Shown: positions 34,192 to 43,628, counted from the first letter of the stretch. The stretch is DNA of 64,000 bases from Actinomycetospora endophytica (GCF_021026375.1 NZ_JAJNDB010000005.1:186001-250000); one strand, 5' to 3'. Numbers and translations are program-made. Notes: generated by a model from the sequence alone, not told the origin.

Positions 34192-34668
34192 TCAGACCTG
34201 GGCGGCGTGGGCGCCGGTCGAGGCGTCGGTGCTCGTCTCGACCGACACCGGACCGGAGGCCTTGCGCGCCGCGATCAGGGCGACGACGAGCAGCACCAGC
34301 GCGACGGCGCCGTGGAGCATGCCGAGCGCGGGGAGCGTGTGCGAGAAGATCCCCAGCGCGACCTGGACGATCACCGTCACGAGCGCGGCGCCCGCCCACG
34401 CGACGGCACGCGGGAAGCGGGCGAAGAACGACACGATGAACAGCACGAGCGCGATCGCCGGGACGATGATCTGGCCGTTGAGGCCGTGGACCATGAAGCC
34501 GGTGACGCCGTCGAAGACGATCGCGTCGCTCTCCAGGCCCGCCTTGTCGAGCACCCCGCCGTTCTCGATCCACGTCGAGAGGCCGAAGACGGCCCAGGCG
34601 ATCGCCGCGGCCTGCACCACGACCTCGAGAGCGAGCAGATAGGCCAGAACACGATAGGTGGCGCGCAT
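34192..34668 (-). CDS. Four-helix membrane protein of unknown function
   Basis: The 158-residue protein has four predicted membrane helices (about residues 6-28, 62-82, 87-108, 116-138) and a charged, Ala-rich C-terminal tail. Histidines occur in the short loops or helix ends (FMVHGLNG, FSHTLPALGMLHG), a pattern that could bind haem or metal but is not diagnostic. It resembles small DUF6220-like actinobacterial proteins. The ATG has GGGGGAG upstream, and it leads the two-gene unit with the multicopper oxidase, suggesting a related redox or copper role (inference). Confidence 0.75.
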   Translation of the reverse strand: MRATYRVLAYLLALEVVVQAAAIAWAVFGLSTWIENGGVLDKAGLESDAIVFDGVTGFMVHGLNGQIIVPAIALVLFIVSFFARFPRAVAWAGAALVTVIVQVALGIFSHTLPALGMLHGAVALVLLVVALIAARKASGPVSVETSTDASTGAHAAQV

Positions 34669-34772
34669 CGGGACTCCCCCAGGATCTCACGTGCTGTGGT
34701 GGTCACGCGGCCGCCAGGGATCCGCTGGCCCAGTACCGTCGGGGGCCGTCCGCGCGTGGGGTTACTCTAAGT

Positions 34773-34783
34773 CCACAATGTGG
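34773..34783. promoter_or_regulatory. Palindrome upstream of the multicopper oxidase operon
   Basis: CCACA-A-TGTGG, perfect 5-bp arms, about 105 bp before the membrane protein start. It overlaps a pair of direct AAGTCC repeats, in the divergent gap before the PASTA-domain gene. Possible operator, but short. Confidence 0.35.
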
Positions 34784-34905
34784 CCCAAGTCCTAAGACAT
34801 TCGGGTGATACGTCCAGAATCGGGAACTACTCGCGATCAGTGAGATACGCCGCGTGACGGAGCCACTGGCCACGAGCCGGGGCACGTATCGGTACGGTCG
34901 GGGCC

Positions 34906-35235
34906 ATGGCCGACAGCCTCACCGACACGACCTCCGTCCCGGAACTCGTCGGGCTCGCCGCGGCCGACGCCCACGATGCGGCGCTCGATGCGCGTCTCCT
35001 GGCCGTCCCGCAGAACGCGGCGCACACCGGGGCGGGGCGCAGCACCGTGACCAACCAGCGCCCACGCGCCGGGGCGTCCGCGAGCCCGGGCGACACCATC
35101 TCGATCTGGGTGGACGACCCGGCCGCCGGACCATCGTCCGACGAGGGCCCCGACGACGAGGGCCCCGGCGGCGGGGGCGGCGGCTCGCGGCTCCCCGACG
35201 GGCCGAAGCCGACCCCGACGGCCGGCGCCGCCTAG
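34906..35235 (+). CDS. Small PASTA-domain-like protein
   Basis: The 109-residue protein's first 65 residues match a single PASTA repeat: VPELVGLAAADAHDAALDARLL, a QRPRAGASASPGDTISIWV ending, and a short strand between. A disordered Gly/Pro/Asp-rich tail follows. PASTA domains bind muropeptides or beta-lactams when exported, but no signal peptide or membrane helix is visible, so this one appears cytoplasmic. The family is assigned from the fold-like pattern only. It ends right before the left flank of palindrome copy 6. Confidence 0.65.
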   Translation: MADSLTDTTSVPELVGLAAADAHDAALDARLLAVPQNAAHTGAGRSTVTNQRPRAGASASPGDTISIWVDDPAAGPSSDEGPDDEGPGGGGGGSRLPDGPKPTPTAGAA

Positions 35236-35250
35236 GTAGCCTCCGGCCAT

Positions 35251-35290
35251 GTGAGCACTTGTGGTCGCCATAGCGACCACAAGTGCTCAC
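35251..35290. repeat. 40-nt intergenic palindrome, copy 6
   Basis: The left arm is GTGAGCACTTGTGGTCGCC, the centre AT and the right arm complementary with one mismatch next to the centre. The left outer flank is AGGTAGCCTCCGGCC, a variant also seen at copy 7. It lies between the convergent PASTA and Dabb genes. Confidence 0.9.
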
Positions 35291-35302
35291 ATGCGCTACG
35301 CG

Positions 35303-35617
35303 CTAATGCGCGAACTGCACCGCCGAGCGCACCGCGATGTGCGGCGCGATGTGCTCGCTGATGATCGCCCGGTGCTCCGGGTGGTCCCGGTAGCGCTCGT
35401 AGGCCGGCTGGTCGACGAAGGTCCCCGAGACGGCGAACTCCGCGTTGCCCGCCGCCAGGCCCAGGTCGGTGCCCGCGTACCACGCGGTGAGCCCGTCGAG
35501 CCCCTCGCCGCGGTCGATCCAGTCCTGCAGTCGGGAGCGGAGGTTCTCGACGGTCTCCGGCGTGGTCCCGTCGACCCAGGTGAACATGACGACGTGCGTG
35601 ACGGCCATGGTCGTCAT
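35303..35617 (-). CDS. Dabb (stress-responsive alpha/beta barrel) domain protein
   Basis: The 104-residue single-domain ferredoxin-like protein has the Dabb signature: the first strand THVVMFTWVDG, the middle LTAWYAGTDLG and AEFAVSGTFVDQPAYERYRDHPEHRAIISEHIAPHI. Such proteins form dimeric barrels and some are olivetolic-acid-cyclase-like; most are uncharacterised. A second in-frame ATG three codons in is also possible. Its start overlaps the stop of the second dehydratase gene (ATGA), so it is at the end of the polysaccharide transcription unit, probably by chance. Confidence 0.85.
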   Translation of the reverse strand: MTTMAVTHVVMFTWVDGTTPETVENLRSRLQDWIDRGEGLDGLTAWYAGTDLGLAAGNAEFAVSGTFVDQPAYERYRDHPEHRAIISEHIAPHIAVRSAVQFAH

Positions 35618-36639
35618 CCTGCCAGCGACGTCAGCCCCGACACCGGCCCCTCGAGCGCGGACAGCTCGGCGTCGACCATGATCCGCGCCAGCTCCGGGAC
35701 GAACGTCCGGGGCCGCCAGCCGAGCTCGCGCGCGGCCTTCGACGGGTCACCCACCAGCCGGTCCACCTCGGCCGGGCGCACCAGGCGCTCGTCGAACCGG
35801 ACGTGGCGGGTCCAGTCGAGCCCGACGTGGGCGAAGCACAGCCGGGCGAAGTCCTCGACGGTGTAGGCGGTGCCGGTGGCGAGGACGAGGTCGGCGGGCT
35901 CGTCGGCCTGCAGCATCGCCCACATGCCCTCGACGTACTCGGGCGCGAAGCCCCAGTCGCGGACCGCGTCGAGGTTGCCCAGCGTCACGGTGCGACGCTG
36001 CCCCAGCGCGACGCCCGCGGCCGCCCGCGCGATCCGCCGGGTCACGAAGGTCCCTGCGCGCCGCGGCGACTCGTGGTTGAACAGGATGCCGTTGACCGCG
36101 TGCGTCCCGTACACCTCGCGGGCCGCCCGGGTCGCCCAGTACCCGGTGACCTTCGCGAGGGCGTGGGGCGAGCGCGGGTGGAACGGGCTGTCCTCGTGCT
36201 GCGGCGGCGCGGTGGGGCCGAACATCTGCGCCGACGCGGCGTGGAACACCCGGACGTCCAGGTCGATCATCCGGACCGCCTCGAGCAGCCGGATCGTGCC
36301 GAGGCCGGTGGCGTCGGCCGTCGCCTCGGGCTGGGTGAACGACGCGGCGACGTCCGACTGGCCGCCCAGGTGGTAGATCTCGTCGGGCGCCAGCGTCGAG
36401 AGCAGCGAGACCAGCCGCGACGAGTCCGTCAGGTCGCCCTCGTGCAGCACCAGGCCCGGCCGGCCCTCGTCCGGGTCGGCCAGCAGGTGGTCGATCCGCG
36501 CAGTGGCACCCGAGGACACGCGGCGGGTCAGGCCGTGCACCTCGTAGCCCTTCGCGACCAGCAGTTCCGCGAGGTAGGACCCGTCCTGGCCGGTGATCCC
36601 GGTGATGACGGCGGTCCTGGGGTGCAGGGGTGAGCTCAC
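35614..36639 (-). CDS. GDP-mannose 4,6-dehydratase-like SDR lacking catalytic Glu and Tyr
   Basis: A 341-residue extended SDR closely related to its upstream neighbour. The nucleotide loop [16 protein letters not shown] and the GMD-type substrate segment [21 protein letters not shown] are intact. In GMD the catalytic set is Ser/Thr-x-Glu plus Tyr-x3-Lys; here ASAQMFG replaces SSSEMFG (Glu to Gln138) and SPHALAK replaces SPYGAAK (Tyr to His159), with Lys163 kept. It is therefore unlikely to perform the normal dehydration. It might be a regulatory subunit, a different NDP-sugar enzyme or a decaying paralogue. GTG start with GAGGAA upstream. Confidence 0.85.
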   Translation of the reverse strand: MSSPLHPRTAVITGITGQDGSYLAELLVAKGYEVHGLTRRVSSGATARIDHLLADPDEGRPGLVLHEGDLTDSSRLVSLLSTLAPDEIYHLGGQSDVAASFTQPEATADATGLGTIRLLEAVRMIDLDVRVFHAASAQMFGPTAPPQHEDSPFHPRSPHALAKVTGYWATRAAREVYGTHAVNGILFNHESPRRAGTFVTRRIARAAAGVALGQRRTVTLGNLDAVRDWGFAPEYVEGMWAMLQADEPADLVLATGTAYTVEDFARLCFAHVGLDWTRHVRFDERLVRPAEVDRLVGDPSKAARELGWRPRTFVPELARIMVDAELSALEGPVSGLTSLAG

Positions 36640-36669
36640 GGCGGTTCCTCTCTGGCGGTCGGGCCGGGC

Positions 36670-36766
36670 GTGCCAGGGGTGGGTGCGGGACTCCTGGCAC
36701 CTCTCGCGGGACGGCGGCCGCCGGGCCTCGTGTCGCCGCGACCCCGGGATTCACCCGATACGGGGT
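36670..36766. terminator. Two hairpins between the dehydratase genes
   Basis: GTGCCAGG / CCTGGCAC (36670-36677 and 36693-36700, 15-nt loop) and ACCCCG / CGGGGT (36741-36746 and 36761-36766). Both lie in the 129-bp gap between the frameshifted gene and its paralogue. They could reduce read-through to the downstream copy. Confidence 0.45.
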
Positions 36767-36768
36767 CC

Positions 36769-37789
36769 TCAGACGCCGGCGGCGGGCACGGGGCGCGACG
36801 GACGCACCGTCCGGGCGGTGTGCTCGGCGAGGTCGGCGTCGACCATGATCGTCGCAAGCTGCTCGGGCATCGTGCGGGCCTCCCACCCCAGCGCCGCGCG
36901 CGCCTTGGAGGCGTCGCCGATCAGCGCGTCGACCTCGGTGGGGCGCAGGTAGGACTCGTCGAACCGGACATGCCCGCCGCCAGTCGAGATTCACGTGGCC
37001 GAAGCAGTACTCGACCCACTGCGCGACGCTGGTCGCGGTCCCCGTCGCGAGCACGTAGTCGTCGGCACGGTCGGCCTGCAGCATCCGCCACATCCCTTCG
37101 ACGTACTCCGGCGCGTACCCCCAGTCACGGACCGCGTCGAGGTTGCCGAGGTGGACGTACTGCTCGAGGCCGAGCGCGATCCGGGCGGCGGCGCGGGCGA
37201 TCTTGCGGGTCACGAAGGTCTCGCCGCGCCGGGGCGACTCATGGTTGAACAGGATCCCGTTCACCGCGAACAGGCCGTGCGCCTCGCGGTAGTTCCGCGC
37301 CATCCAGTACCCGTAGACCTTCGCCGCCCCGTACGGCGAACGCGGGTAGAACGGGGTCACCTCGGACTGCGGCGGCGGGGTCGCGCCGAACATCTCCGAG
37401 CTCGAGGCCTGGTAGTAGCGGGTGTCGATCCCCACCATCCGGATCGCCTCGAGCAGCCGCGCGGTCCCCAGCCCCGTCGTGTTCCCGGTGAACTCCGGCT
37501 CGTCGAAGCTCACGCGCACGTGCGACTGCGCCGCCAGGTGATACACCTCGTCCGGGCGCACCTTCTCGATCAACGTCACCAGCCGCGACGAGTCCGTCAG
37601 GTCGCCGTAGTGCAGCACCAGGCGCTGGTCGGGCTCGTGCGGGTCCTGGTAGAGGTGCTCGATCCGGCCGGTGGTGAAGGTCGACGAGCGCCGCACGATG
37701 CCGTGCACCTCGTACCCCTTCCCCAGCAGCAGCTCGGCGAGGTAGGAGCCGTCCTGACCGGTGATGCCGGTGACGAGGGCGCGCTTCAT
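36769..37789 (-). pseudogene. gmd: GDP-mannose 4,6-dehydratase interrupted by a +1 frameshift
   Basis: The first 272 codons encode a canonical [18 protein letters not shown], catalytic SSSEMFG (Glu132) and Tyr153/Lys157 in SPYGAAK, then [14 protein letters not shown]. At 36973-36975 an extra G in CGGCGGGCATG shifts the frame; removing it restores [15 protein letters not shown] and a 67-residue C-terminus ending in PVPAAGV and a TGA at 36769. The restored product would be 339 residues, as expected. Read as given, translation runs on out of frame for several hundred codons. It is either a sequencing error or a recent mutation; the normal codon usage on both sides shows the break is not old. Known GMDs make GDP-4-keto-6-deoxymannose for surface glycans. 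Confidence 0.85.
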
Positions 37790-37817
37790 GGCGGGGTCTC
37801 CTGTTCGGGGATGCGGG

Positions 37818-39323
37818 TCAGTACGCGCCGCGGCCGGTGACGACGGCGGCGACGGTGCGGGCGAGGATGTGGAGATCGAGACCCGGCGACCAGTTCTCGA
37901 CGTAGCGCAGGTCGAGCCGCACGGTCTCCTCCCACGAGAGGTCGGAGCGCCCGGACACCTGCCAGAGCCCGGTCATCCCGGGGCGGACGAGGAGCCAACG
38001 GCGGGCGTCGTCGGCGTACTGCGCGACCTCCGCCGGCAGCGGCGGCCGGGGCCCGACCAGCGACATCGACCCGGCGACGACGTTGAACAGCTGCGGCAGC
38101 TCGTCCAGCGAGGTGCGCCGCAGCAGCGCGCCGACCCGGGTGACCCGGGGGTCGCGGCGCATCTTGAACAGCGGTCCGCTGCCCTCGTCGACCGCGACCA
38201 GGTGGGCGCGGCGATCCTCGGCGTCGACCACCATCGAACGGAACTTGACCATCGCGAACGTGGACCCGTCCCGTCCGACGCGCTCCTGGCGGAAGAAGAC
38301 GGGTCCGCGGTCGTCGAGGACGATCGCGGCGGCGAGCACGAGCAGGGCGGGGGCGAGCACGACGAGGGCCGCGGCCGCCGCCACGCGGTCGACGACCGAC
38401 TTCCAGACCCAGCCCGCGCCGCGGAACGTGGGCTGGGTCAGCCGGATCATCGGGAGGCCGTCGACCGGCGCCATGTGCAGCCGCGGTCCGGCGATCTCCA
38501 TGAGGCCGGGGTCGACGACGAGGTCGAGGTCGCTGCCCTCGAGGGCCCAGGCCAGCTCGTGCAGGCGCCGTCCGGTCCATCCGGGGGCCCCGCCGACGGC
38601 GACCACCTCGACCCCGGCCCACCGGGCCCGGTCCGCGGCCGCGTCGAGGTCCCCGACGACCGGCACGCCCGCGCACTCACCGCGCCCGGCCGGGGTGCAC
38701 GCCGCGACGACGACCCAGCCGTGCTCGGGCGCCCGGCGGGTGCGCCGGACGAGGTCGGCGACCGACTCGGGCGAGCCGACGGCGAGGACGGTGGCCAGGC
38801 CGATCCCGCGGCGGCGCCGGCGGTGGCGCACGACGCGCGCGGCCCCGCGGCCGGCCAGCACCGCGACCACGGCCACCGGGAGCACCACCAGCGTGACCAG
38901 CTGGAGCCGGTAGTCGCGCAGCGCGACCTCGGTCAGCGCGAGGACGAGCAGCGCCCCGGTCCCGGCGTGGACCACGCGGGCGTACTCCAGCCCGCCCGAG
39001 GAGACGACCGCCGGAGCCCAGCAGCGTCCGAGCGCGAGCGCGGCGCCGAGCAGCAGGACCAGCGCGACGACGAGGCCCGCGGCGTCGAGCGGGTGGGCGG
39101 CGCCGAACCACGGGAGGGTCGCGGCGCCGACGACGCCGACCGCGGTGACGATCGCGAGGTCGGTGGCCATCGCGACGCGTGACCAGGTCCGGCGGGTCGA
39201 CAGGTCGGGCTGATCGGGTGCCGCTCCGGGGCGTGGCGCCACCAGGACCGCGTGGTCGTCGACGCGCTCCAGGGCCCGTGCCGCCGAGGCGCTCCGGGGC
39301 GGGGTGGGCCGGATGCTCGTCAC
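37818..39323 (-). CDS. Polyprenyl-phosphate glycosylphosphotransferase (WbaP/WcaJ family)
   Basis: The 501-residue protein has a variable N-terminal region, four membrane helices (about residues 50-160), a CoA-binding-like middle domain, a fifth hydrophobic segment (about 310-340) and the catalytic bacterial sugar-transferase domain: [64 protein letters not shown] and [18 protein letters not shown]. These enzymes load the first sugar-1-phosphate onto undecaprenyl phosphate, starting a polysaccharide repeat unit. The GTG has GAGG upstream. It leads the unit with the two dehydratase genes (28 nt to the next). A motif shared with two other polysaccharide genes lies about 90 bp upstream. Confidence 0.93.
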   Translation of the reverse strand: MTSIRPTPPRSASAARALERVDDHAVLVAPRPGAAPDQPDLSTRRTWSRVAMATDLAIVTAVGVVGAATLPWFGAAHPLDAAGLVVALVLLLGAALALGRCWAPAVVSSGGLEYARVVHAGTGALLVLALTEVALRDYRLQLVTLVVLPVAVVAVLAGRGAARVVRHRRRRRGIGLATVLAVGSPESVADLVRRTRRAPEHGWVVVAACTPAGRGECAGVPVVGDLDAAADRARWAGVEVVAVGGAPGWTGRRLHELAWALEGSDLDLVVDPGLMEIAGPRLHMAPVDGLPMIRLTQPTFRGAGWVWKSVVDRVAAAAALVVLAPALLVLAAAIVLDDRGPVFFRQERVGRDGSTFAMVKFRSMVVDAEDRRAHLVAVDEGSGPLFKMRRDPRVTRVGALLRRTSLDELPQLFNVVAGSMSLVGPRPPLPAEVAQYADDARRWLLVRPGMTGLWQVSGRSDLSWEETVRLDLRYVENWSPGLDLHILARTVAAVVTGRGAY

Positions 39324-39646
39324 CGGTCGTCACCTCGACTCTCCTGATCGGGGCGCGCCGGTCGGCGCGCTCACGGTCAGGCATCGATCAACGCCGCGTG
39401 ATTGCTACTCCGTTCGGACCAGTTTCGAGGCTCCAACAGGCGATGAACGCTCACGATGCGTCGTCGCTCGATCACGTCGGACCCGCCCGGGACGACGGCG
39501 GCCTTCCCGACTGTCGGGGGCCCCTCCCGTGTCGCCGAGCAGGAAATTCTCACTCGTCCGGGTGAGTCCCCGACGGCGATGTCCGCTGTCGGCGCGGAGG
39601 AGCGGCGCGGCCGAGATCACACTCGTCCGAGTGATCGTTTCCGGCC
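39324..39646. other. 323-bp intergenic region before the glycosylphosphotransferase
   Basis: No gene is supported here. It holds the shared polysaccharide promoter-region motif (39406-39422) and two related hairpins: CTCAC-TCGTCCG-GGTGAG near 39550 and ATCACACTCG-TCC-GAGTGAT near 39618, both containing ACTCGTCCG. These could be operators or PBP-gene terminators. Confidence 0.6.
39406..39422 (-). promoter_or_regulatory. Shared polysaccharide-gene motif, site 1
   Basis: CTGGTCCGAACGGAGTA on the minus strand, 83-99 bp before the glycosylphosphotransferase start. It matches CTAGCCCGAACGGACTA (62357-62373, minus) and TTGGGCCGTACGGAGTA (62498-62514, plus), which precede a glycosyltransferase and an acyltransferase at similar distances. 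Confidence 0.5.
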
Positions 39647-41908
39647 TCAGCCGGAGGGAGCGGCGGGTGGCGCCGCGACCTTCCCGGTGGACGTCACCAG
39701 CGAGATCGTCTGCCCCTGGATCGCCTGTCCGCTCCCACCGGCCGGGGTCTGCCCGACCACCGTGCCCGCGGGCGCACGACTGTCGACCGACGACGTCGTC
39801 ACCACGAACCCGGCGTCGCGCAGGGCCGAGGTGGCCTGGTCGATCGGCTGGCCGATCTCCTGCGGGACCGAGAGACGGTTGCCGCCCGTGACGTACCGGG
39901 GGTCGGTCGCCGGCAGCGGGAGCACCGGTTGGCCGCCGAGGATCTGGGTCATCGCCTGGTAGTAGGTCTGCGCCGGGGTGTTCCCACCGAACAGGTTGCC
40001 GGTGGAGCAACTGGTGGGCGGCGAGCCGTTGCAGATCGGGCGCGGGTTCGACGAGTCGTCGAAGACGATGGACGCGCCGGACTGCTGTGGTGTCGCCGCC
40101 ACGAAGGCGCCGGACTCCGACGTCTGGGTGGTACCGGTCTTCGCCGCCGTCGGGCGGTTCCAGCCCGCGGCCGTCGCCGCCGCCGCGGACGTGCCGCCGG
40201 GCTGGTCGTCCTTGGACATCCCGGTCATCAGGGTGTCGGCGAGCGGGCCGGGCACCGCCTGGTGGCACGCCGTGGACGGGATCGTCACCGGGGAACCGGT
40301 CGCGTCGGTGACGGAGGTGATCGGGTTCGGCGGGCACCAGGTGCCGTGGGAGGCCAGCGTGGCGCCGACGTTCGCGAGCTCCAACGGGCTGGTGGGCGCG
40401 ACGCCGAGCGTGAACGACGCCTGGTTCTGCGCCTTCACCGTGTCGGCGATCGACGGGCCACCCGGTGACGTCGGCTTCGTCAGCGACGTCATGCCCATCT
40501 TCACGGCCATGTCGACGACCGGGGCGATGCCGGTGGTCTCCTCGAGCTTGACGAACGCGGTGTTCGGTGACTGCGCGAGCGCGTCCTGCAGGCTGAGCTG
40601 CCCCGGGTAGTTGCCGTCGTTGGCGACGACGAAGCCGGGGGTCAGCGGCGACGCGTAACCGCTCGGCGGCACCGGGATGATGTTGGAGATCCCGCCGCCG
40701 CCCATGAGGTACGTGGCCGACGTGAAGATCTTGTACGTCGACCCGGCGCCGAGATTCTCCGGCTGGACGGGCAGGTCGTAGGTGGTCTGGCCCTGCGAGG
40801 CGTCGAGCCCGTAGCCGCGGTTGGCGACGAGTGCCGTGACCGGGTGCGACGTCGCACCCGGGGTGACGACGGCGAGGGTGTCGGCGACGTGGGGCTGGGT
40901 GGGCGGCACCTGGGCGTCCACCGCCTGCTTGGCCGACGTCATCGCCGCCCGGTTCATCGTCGTCTTCACGGTGTAGCCACCGGAGCGCAGCTGCTCGGGG
41001 GTGATCCCGGCCTGGTCGAGGTAGTCGAGCACGTAGCTGCAGAAGAACCCGGCGTCGCCGGCGCCGACGCAGCCGTTGGAGAGCCCGTGCAGCGGCGCCT
41101 GCACCCCGAGCGGCGCGGCCTGCGCCTCCGCCGCCTGCTGGGGGCTGATCTCGCCCTGCTGGCGCATCTGGTCGATGACGACGTTGCGCCGCCCCGTCGC
41201 GGCCTGCGGGTGGTTCACCGGGTCGTACGCCGACGGGCTCTGAACCATCCCGGCGAGCATGGCGGCCTGCGGGACGGTGAGCCGGTCCGGCGTGGTGTTG
41301 AAGTACGTCCGGGCGGCCGCGGCGACGCCGAACGACTGATTCCCCAGGTAGACGACGTTCAGGTATCGGGTGAGGATCTCGTCCTTGGACAGCGAGTGGT
41401 CCAGCTGCTCGGCCACCCGCGCCTCGCGCAGCTTGCGGCCGAGCGTGGCCTCGGTGGCCTTGAGCTGCTCGGCCGGGGTCTTCGCGGCGACGTACTCGTC
41501 GTAGTTCTTGACGTACTGCTCGGTGAGCGTCGATGCACCCTGGGTCGAACCGCCGGACCCGTTGTTGAGGACCGCGCGCACGATACTGCGCGGGTCCAGT
41601 CCGGATTCGGAGAAGAAACGGCGATCCTCGATGGCGACGATCGCCGCCTTCATCGTCACGGCGATCTGGTCGGAACGGACGATCTGACGATTCTGGTCAT
41701 ACAGGTACGCGAGCGGCGCACCGGAATCGTCGGTCACCGTCGTGATGGACGGCATGTCGCCACCCAGGACGCCCGGAGTGGAGTCCTGCGCCCCTTCGAC
41801 GGCCTGGTTGGAGAGGAGCCCGATGCCCCCGACCAGCGGGAACGCGATCCCGGCGACCAGAATCCCCGCGAGCACCGTCACGGCCAGCAGCCGCACCTTC
41901 GCCGTCAT
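39647..41908 (-). CDS. Class A penicillin-binding protein with C-terminal PASTA domain
   Basis: The 753-residue bifunctional peptidoglycan synthase has an N-terminal membrane anchor (about 8-32), a GT51 glycosyltransferase domain with catalytic Glu94 (AIEDRRFF), a transpeptidase domain with Ser390-x-x-Lys393 (GSTYK), SPN motif 447-449 and KTG at 590-592, and a PASTA domain at about 680-742 before a Pro/Ala tail. It polymerises lipid II and cross-links stem peptides outside the membrane. The architecture matches mycobacterial PonA-type enzymes. It is monocistronic, upstream of the polysaccharide genes but separated from them by 323 bp. Confidence 0.95.
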   Translation of the reverse strand: MTAKVRLLAVTVLAGILVAGIAFPLVGGIGLLSNQAVEGAQDSTPGVLGGDMPSITTVTDDSGAPLAYLYDQNRQIVRSDQIAVTMKAAIVAIEDRRFFSESGLDPRSIVRAVLNNGSGGSTQGASTLTEQYVKNYDEYVAAKTPAEQLKATEATLGRKLREARVAEQLDHSLSKDEILTRYLNVVYLGNQSFGVAAAARTYFNTTPDRLTVPQAAMLAGMVQSPSAYDPVNHPQAATGRRNVVIDQMRQQGEISPQQAAEAQAAPLGVQAPLHGLSNGCVGAGDAGFFCSYVLDYLDQAGITPEQLRSGGYTVKTTMNRAAMTSAKQAVDAQVPPTQPHVADTLAVVTPGATSHPVTALVANRGYGLDASQGQTTYDLPVQPENLGAGSTYKIFTSATYLMGGGGISNIIPVPPSGYASPLTPGFVVANDGNYPGQLSLQDALAQSPNTAFVKLEETTGIAPVVDMAVKMGMTSLTKPTSPGGPSIADTVKAQNQASFTLGVAPTSPLELANVGATLASHGTWCPPNPITSVTDATGSPVTIPSTACHQAVPGPLADTLMTGMSKDDQPGGTSAAAATAAGWNRPTAAKTGTTQTSESGAFVAATPQQSGASIVFDDSSNPRPICNGSPPTSCSTGNLFGGNTPAQTYYQAMTQILGGQPVLPLPATDPRYVTGGNRLSVPQEIGQPIDQATSALRDAGFVVTTSSVDSRAPAGTVVGQTPAGGSGQAIQGQTISLVTSTGKVAAPPAAPSG

Positions 41909-42050
41909 CGACCCCAGACCCGATCATTTCGGACATTTCCCCGCCACAACGCGAACCGATCGCGTCATCACAGTGTCCCCGTCGACCCGGCAAACACTCG
42001 TGAGGGGCCGGTGCCGCATACCTCACGACAACCCGGAAGGGCGCCGCACG

Positions 42051-43292
42051 TCACCACGCCACGGGCAGCTCGTGGACACCGTAGACGACCATCGTGTCGC
42101 GGAACGGGATGTCCTCGACGGGCGCGGCGACACGCAGGTCCGGGAACCGGCGCAGCAGGGCCGGGTAGGCGACCTGCAGCTCGGCGCGGGCGAGCTGCTG
42201 ACCCAGGCACTGGTGCACGCCGTGGCCGAACGCGACGTGGTGGTTCGGGGTGCGCTCGACGTCGAGCTCGTCCGGGGCCGGGAACGCCTCCGGGTCCCGG
42301 TTGGCGATCTCGCCCGCGGCGATGACCCCCTCCCCCGCGCGGATCAGCACGCCGCCGAGCTCGACGTCCTCGGTCGCGACCCGCCGCCGGCCGAGGTGCA
42401 CGACCGTCAGCAGCCGCAGCAGCTCCTCGACGGCCCCGGAGACCGACTCGCCCGAGCGCACCCGCGCGGCGTGCTCCGGATCGCGCAGCAGGGTCAGCGT
42501 GCCGAGGGCGATCATGTTGGCGGTGGTCTCGTGGCCGGCGATGAGCAGCAGCAGGCCCATCGCCCCGGCCTGCTCGCGGGTGATCTCGCCGGTGACGACG
42601 TGGCGCGCGGCCAGCCGACCGAGCAGGTCGTCGACCTCCTCGCCCGCCCGCGCCCGCTCCTCGCGGTGCGCCACGAGCCCCTCGAGGTAGCCCTTGAGCT
42701 CGTCGGACGCGGTGAGCGTCTCCTCCACCGTCGAGCGCGTGTCGATGATCGTGTGCGAGTGGGACTGGAAGAACCCGTGGTCGGCGTAGGGAACCCCGAG
42801 CATCCGGCAGATCACCAGCGACGGGAGCGGCAACGCGAAGGCCTCGACGAGATCGGCCGGCTGCGGACCCGCGGCCATCGCCTCGAGGAGCTCGTCGACC
42901 GCCTCCTCGATCATCGGGCGCAGGTTCTTCACGGCCCGGACGCTGAACTCGGTGATCAACATGCGCCGGAAGAACGCGTGGTCCGGGTCGTCCATCGAGA
43001 TGAACGACGGCGAGTCCTTGCGACGAGCCAGCTGCCCGGGTGACGACGGCGGGTAGCCGGGCTTCGTCGTGTCCGCGGAGAACCGCTGGTCGGCGAGCAC
43101 GGTGCGGACGTCGGCGTGCCGCGTGACGAGCCAGGGATGGCTGCCGTCCCAGAGCGAGACCCGCCGTACCGGGTCCTCGGCCTGGATCTCGGTCAGCTCC
43201 GGCGGCGGGCTGAAGGGGCACTGCCGCGCCATCGGGTACTGCGGGTCCTGCGCCGGGTCCTGCGCTGCCTCGGTGTCCAGCGTGGCCGTCAC
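42051..43292 (-). CDS. Cytochrome P450 (CYP105-like)
   Basis: A 413-residue P450 with haem loop FGHGVHQCLGQQLARAEL (Cys362), oxygen-activation helix LLLLIAGHETTANMIALG and K-helix EELLRLL. The sequence form (MARQCPFSPPPELTEIQAEDPVRRVSLWDGSHPWLVTRHADVR...) resembles the actinobacterial CYP105 group of xenobiotic and natural-product hydroxylases. The GTG at 43292 is chosen because GGAGG lies 8 nt upstream; the frame extends 36 codons further without support. No redox partner gene adjoins it, so electron supply is from elsewhere. The substrate is unknown. Confidence 0.92.
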   Translation of the reverse strand: MTATLDTEAAQDPAQDPQYPMARQCPFSPPPELTEIQAEDPVRRVSLWDGSHPWLVTRHADVRTVLADQRFSADTTKPGYPPSSPGQLARRKDSPSFISMDDPDHAFFRRMLITEFSVRAVKNLRPMIEEAVDELLEAMAAGPQPADLVEAFALPLPSLVICRMLGVPYADHGFFQSHSHTIIDTRSTVEETLTASDELKGYLEGLVAHREERARAGEEVDDLLGRLAARHVVTGEITREQAGAMGLLLLIAGHETTANMIALGTLTLLRDPEHAARVRSGESVSGAVEELLRLLTVVHLGRRRVATEDVELGGVLIRAGEGVIAAGEIANRDPEAFPAPDELDVERTPNHHVAFGHGVHQCLGQQLARAELQVAYPALLRRFPDLRVAAPVEDIPFRDTMVVYGVHELPVAW

Positions 43293-43628
43293 AGCCGCCA
43301 CCTCCGTCGTCGCCGGTTCGTTGCTGAGGCTAACGATATACCGGACAGCGGGGCGGGACCGGATGATCTTCATGTCATCGCCGAGGAGACGCCCATACAC
43401 GCGGACAGGCAGGAGCCAGGTGCATGAGCGTCCTCTCGGCGAGGCGGCATCAGCGCGTGGAGCGGTCGGACATCTCGCCGGAGGCCGCGGCTCTCACCCG
43501 CCGTCGTCGCCCGGACGGCCGTACCGCCCGCCGACCTCCCCCGTTCGTGCACCTCGACGCCGGTCCGGCGACTGCGTGAGATCGGGTCGTCGCCCGCGGG
43601 GACGGCGGCACGACGGGGGTGGGCTGCG
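43293..43628. other. 336-bp divergent intergenic region
   Basis: This lies between the P450 and the zinc-ribbon membrane protein, which run apart from each other. Open frames here are shadows rich in Arg/Pro without ribosome sites. A locally AT-richer stretch near 43325-43345 (AACGATATACC) could hold the P450 promoter. I see no strong palindrome. Confidence 0.4.

Noticed and set aside
34703-34885. Minus-strand frame of 60 codons upstream of the multicopper oxidase operon
   Set aside because: Lies within the divergent promoter region, has no ribosome site and no recognisable features.
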